Part shown: piece by piece, positions 62,161 through 64,000 of the stretch
Position numbering within the stretch: position 1 is the stretch's first letter
How the letters are laid out: the number at the start of each line of letters is the position of its first letter
Translations under genes and position numbers: made by a program
Origin: Oscillospiraceae bacterium
GTDB lineage: Bacteria > Bacillota > Clostridia > Oscillospirales > Ruminococcaceae
DNA length: 64,000 nucleotides
NCBI GenBank assembly: GCA_017513135.1
Contig: JAFWDH010000001.1
Location: 1 to 64,000, forward strand
Direction: 5' to 3'
The notes under the pieces: generated by a model
Database searches by the model: none
Told to the model about the DNA's origin: nothing
The model's input: the letters and a program-made list of their open reading frames with translations, nothing else

Positions 62161-63636
62161 ATGCAGAATATTCCGGAAGTAAAACTGGGAATCGTTGCTG
62201 TTAGCCGCGACTGTTTCCCGATCGGACTCTCGATCGCGAGAAGAGAAGCCATCGTCAAGGCTTATAAGGGCGAACTCTATGAGTGCCCCGTGACTGTCGA
62301 GAACGAGCTTGATATGCTCAAGGCCGTGGAGGATGTCAACAAGGCAGGGTGCAATGCGCTCGTCGTCTTCCTCGGAAACTTCGGACCTGAGACGCCCGAA
62401 ACACTTATCGCAAAGAATTTTGACGGACCCTGCATGTTCGTAGCAGCCGCAGAAGGCGACGGCGACCTCATCAACGGAAGAGGCGACGCATACTGCGGAA
62501 TGCTCAACTGCTCATACAACCTGGGCATGAGGCACATCAGCGGCTACATTCCCGAGTATCCTGTAGGAACTGCCGATGATATCGCCGAAATGATAGCCAG
62601 GTTCATCCCGATAGCCAGAGCCGTTATCGGTGTCAAGAACCTTAAGATCATCACCTTCGGACCGCGCCCGCAGGACTTCTTCGCCTGCAACGCCCCCATC
62701 AAGGGACTTTATGAGCTCGGTGTCGAGATAGAGGAGAACTCAGAGCTTGACCTTCTCGTCAGCTACAAACAGCATGCCGGCGACAGCAGGATCAAGGAAG
62801 TCTGCGACGACATGGCGAAAGAGATGGGCGAGGGACGCTATTATCCCGAGCTCCTCGAGAGAATGGCACAGTTCGAGCTCACCCTTCTTGACTGGGCTGA
62901 GCAGCATAAGGGAGCCAGGAAATATGTCGCTTTCGCTGACAAGTGCTGGCCCGCATTCCCGGAGCAGTTCGGATTTGAACCCTGCTTCGTGAACTCCAGA
63001 CTCGCATCCAGAGGCATCCCGGTGTCCTGCGAGGTCGATATCTACGGAGCTCTCTCCGAGTACATCGGAGCCTGCGTCAGTTCCGACGCCGTGACGCTCC
63101 TCGACATCAACAACTCCGTCCCGAAGTCCATGTGGGAAGAGAGCATCAAGGGCAAATACGATTACACCCTTACCGATACATTCATGGGATTCCACTGCGG
63201 AAATACCCCGAGCTGCAAGATGTGCGCAGACAGAGCTATCAAGTATCAGCTCATCCAGCACAGACTGCTTGAGCCGGAAGGATCCGAGCCTGACTTCACA
63301 AGAGGAACTCTGGAAGGCGACATCGCCCCCGGTGAGATCACCTTCTTCCGTCTGCAGTGCGACAGTGACGGCGTTCTTCGTTCCTACATCGCAGAAGGCG
63401 AAGTCCTTCCCGTTGCCACCGGAAGCTTCGGCGGCATCGGCGTGTTCGCCATCCCGGAGATGGGACGCTTCTACAGGCATGTCCTCATCGGCAAGAGATT
63501 CCCGCACCACGGCGCAGTCGCTTTCGGACATCACGGAAGCGCTCTGTTTGAGGCGTTCAAGTTCTTGGGTATCGGTGATATCCAGTACAACAGACCCAAG
63601 AGCCTGCCCTATCCGACGGAGAATCCGTTTGCATGA
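62161..63636 (+). CDS. L-fucose/L-arabinose isomerase-family protein, paralogue 2
   Basis: A 491-residue member of the same fold as paralogue 1. 'IGIVAVSRDCFPIGLSIARREAIVKAY' and 'NALVVFLGNFGPETPETLIAKNF' form the N-terminal domain, and 'CEVDIYGALSEYIG' with 'MGFHCGNTPSCKMC' contributes metal-site type Glu, Asp and His. A C-terminal 'GVFAIPEMGRFYRHVLIGKRFPHHGAVAFGHHG' closes the site. Start ATG 62161 with AAAGGAG upstream. Part of the kinase operon; it overlaps the next start. Confidence 0.9.
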   Translation: MQNIPEVKLGIVAVSRDCFPIGLSIARREAIVKAYKGELYECPVTVENELDMLKAVEDVNKAGCNALVVFLGNFGPETPETLIAKNFDGPCMFVAAAEGDGDLINGRGDAYCGMLNCSYNLGMRHISGYIPEYPVGTADDIAEMIARFIPIARAVIGVKNLKIITFGPRPQDFFACNAPIKGLYELGVEIEENSELDLLVSYKQHAGDSRIKEVCDDMAKEMGEGRYYPELLERMAQFELTLLDWAEQHKGARKYVAFADKCWPAFPEQFGFEPCFVNSRLASRGIPVSCEVDIYGALSEYIGACVSSDAVTLLDINNSVPKSMWEESIKGKYDYTLTDTFMGFHCGNTPSCKMCADRAIKYQLIQHRLLEPEGSEPDFTRGTLEGDIAPGEITFFRLQCDSDGVLRSYIAEGEVLPVATGSFGGIGVFAIPEMGRFYRHVLIGKRFPHHGAVAFGHHGSALFEAFKFLGIGDIQYNRPKSLPYPTENPFA

Positions 63637-64000
63637 GAGTGCTTAAGGTGCTCGGGATCATCGCAGCGGTCCTGGTAGCGGTCGTCATAGCGTTCCTGAT
63701 CTTCATGAGGGTTTCCATGTATTCCGGAAGCCGAGGAGGGAAAAGGATCAAAATGGCCCCCATAGTGAAGTTCCGCTTCAGCGCGTCCGGAGGTTCCTAT
63801 ATGAATTCGGGGGAATCCTACGAGGCTGAGCTTGCTGACGGCAAGGTCACGGTCCGCATAAGACTTGACGGAGTCGACGAAGAGGATGCCGAAGAGTTCG
63901 TAACGGACGAGTCCTTCCTGAGAAAGCTTGACGAGATAGTCGAACGCAATAACGTCAAGAAATGGAACGGCTTCTCGCTCAGCAACAGAAACGTACTGGA
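63633..64000 (+). CDS. Membrane-anchored hypothetical protein, truncated by window end
   Basis: The first 122 codons of an unfinished gene. ATG 63633 overlaps the isomerase stop by four bases (ATGA). A single N-terminal membrane helix (residues 4-26) is followed by a basic stretch and beta-rich soluble sequence ('FRFSASGGSYMNSGESYEAELADGKVTVRIRLDG'). No stop up to base 64000. No family recognised. Confidence 0.75.
   Translation, partial: MRVLKVLGIIAAVLVAVVIAFLIFMRVSMYSGSRGGKRIKMAPIVKFRFSASGGSYMNSGESYEAELADGKVTVRIRLDGVDEEDAEEFVTDESFLRKLDEIVERNNVKKWNGFSLSNRNVL

Noticed and set aside
1-64000. Mobile elements, prophage or tRNA-linked insertion
   Set aside because: No transposase, integrase, terminal repeats or tRNA genes were recognised, and composition looks even by eye.

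Overview
The window looks like chromosome of an anaerobic Gram-positive bacterium of the Bacillota, most likely class Clostridia. The pointers are strong AGGAGG-type ribosome binding sites, frequent TTG and GTG starts, a small SRP RNA directly before dnaX-ybaB-recR, ECF vitamin-type transport genes, a CD1871A-type CXXC protein, a FeoB-associated cysteine-rich protein, and many Fe-S and SAM-related proteins. Genus cannot be fixed from the sequence. Base composition looks moderately GC-rich by eye and fairly even. No transposase, integrase, phage gene, CRISPR array or tRNA was seen, so this reads as ordinary chromosome carrying several unusual accessory operons.

Layout. 1-5.9 kb: end of a polar amino acid ABC transporter (binding protein, permease, ATPase), then an alpha/beta hydrolase, an amidohydrolase and an MFS transporter. 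5.9-13 kb: metal homeostasis. FeoA, FeoB and a tiny FeoB-associated protein follow a structured-looking leader. A BaiN/HI0933-type flavoprotein comes next, then a yybP-ykoY (Mn2+) riboswitch with its own promoter and terminator controlling a small His/Met-rich membrane protein. Facing it is an ArsR, HMA protein and P1B-ATPase efflux operon with a clear operator. 13-20 kb: CarD-like regulator, GH5-like hydrolase, SPFH protein with a ribbon-helix-helix partner, and a clostripain-type peptidase. 19.5-26 kb: housekeeping core with RluA-type pseudouridine synthase, family 4 uracil-DNA glycosylase, PduL, SRP RNA, dnaX, ybaB, recR, smpB, cyclophilin and tmRNA.

27-34.2 kb holds the most unusual unit: a tightly packed minus-strand operon of an ECF transporter (S component, fused A-A' ATPase, T component) followed by five tandem paralogues of the SAM hydrolase (DUF62) family. 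One paralogue has lost the catalytic triad and another lacks the C-terminal domain. 34.4-36.2 kb: a TlpA thioredoxin, a 50-residue CXXC protein and a 4Fe-4S membrane protein, overlapping one another. 36-40 kb: LytM peptidase, type B carboxylesterase and acyl-ACP thioesterase.

40.3-48.2 kb: three paralogous single-pass membrane proteins sharing a C-terminal domain, two with N-terminal zinc ribbons and one with a very long acidic repeat region, followed by a MuiA/DUF4139 protein ending in a zinc ribbon. 48.2-55.3 kb: an Fe-S aldo/keto reductase, an alpha/beta hydrolase, an alanine/sodium symporter, an MFS transporter, MsrA, a DUF2185 membrane protein and NagB. 55.4-58.7 kb: a MORN-AAA-AAA protein divergent from an unknown gene. 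58.8-64 kb: a sugar module with two L-fucose/arabinose isomerase-like paralogues, a xylulokinase-type kinase and a palindromic operator between the divergent arms.
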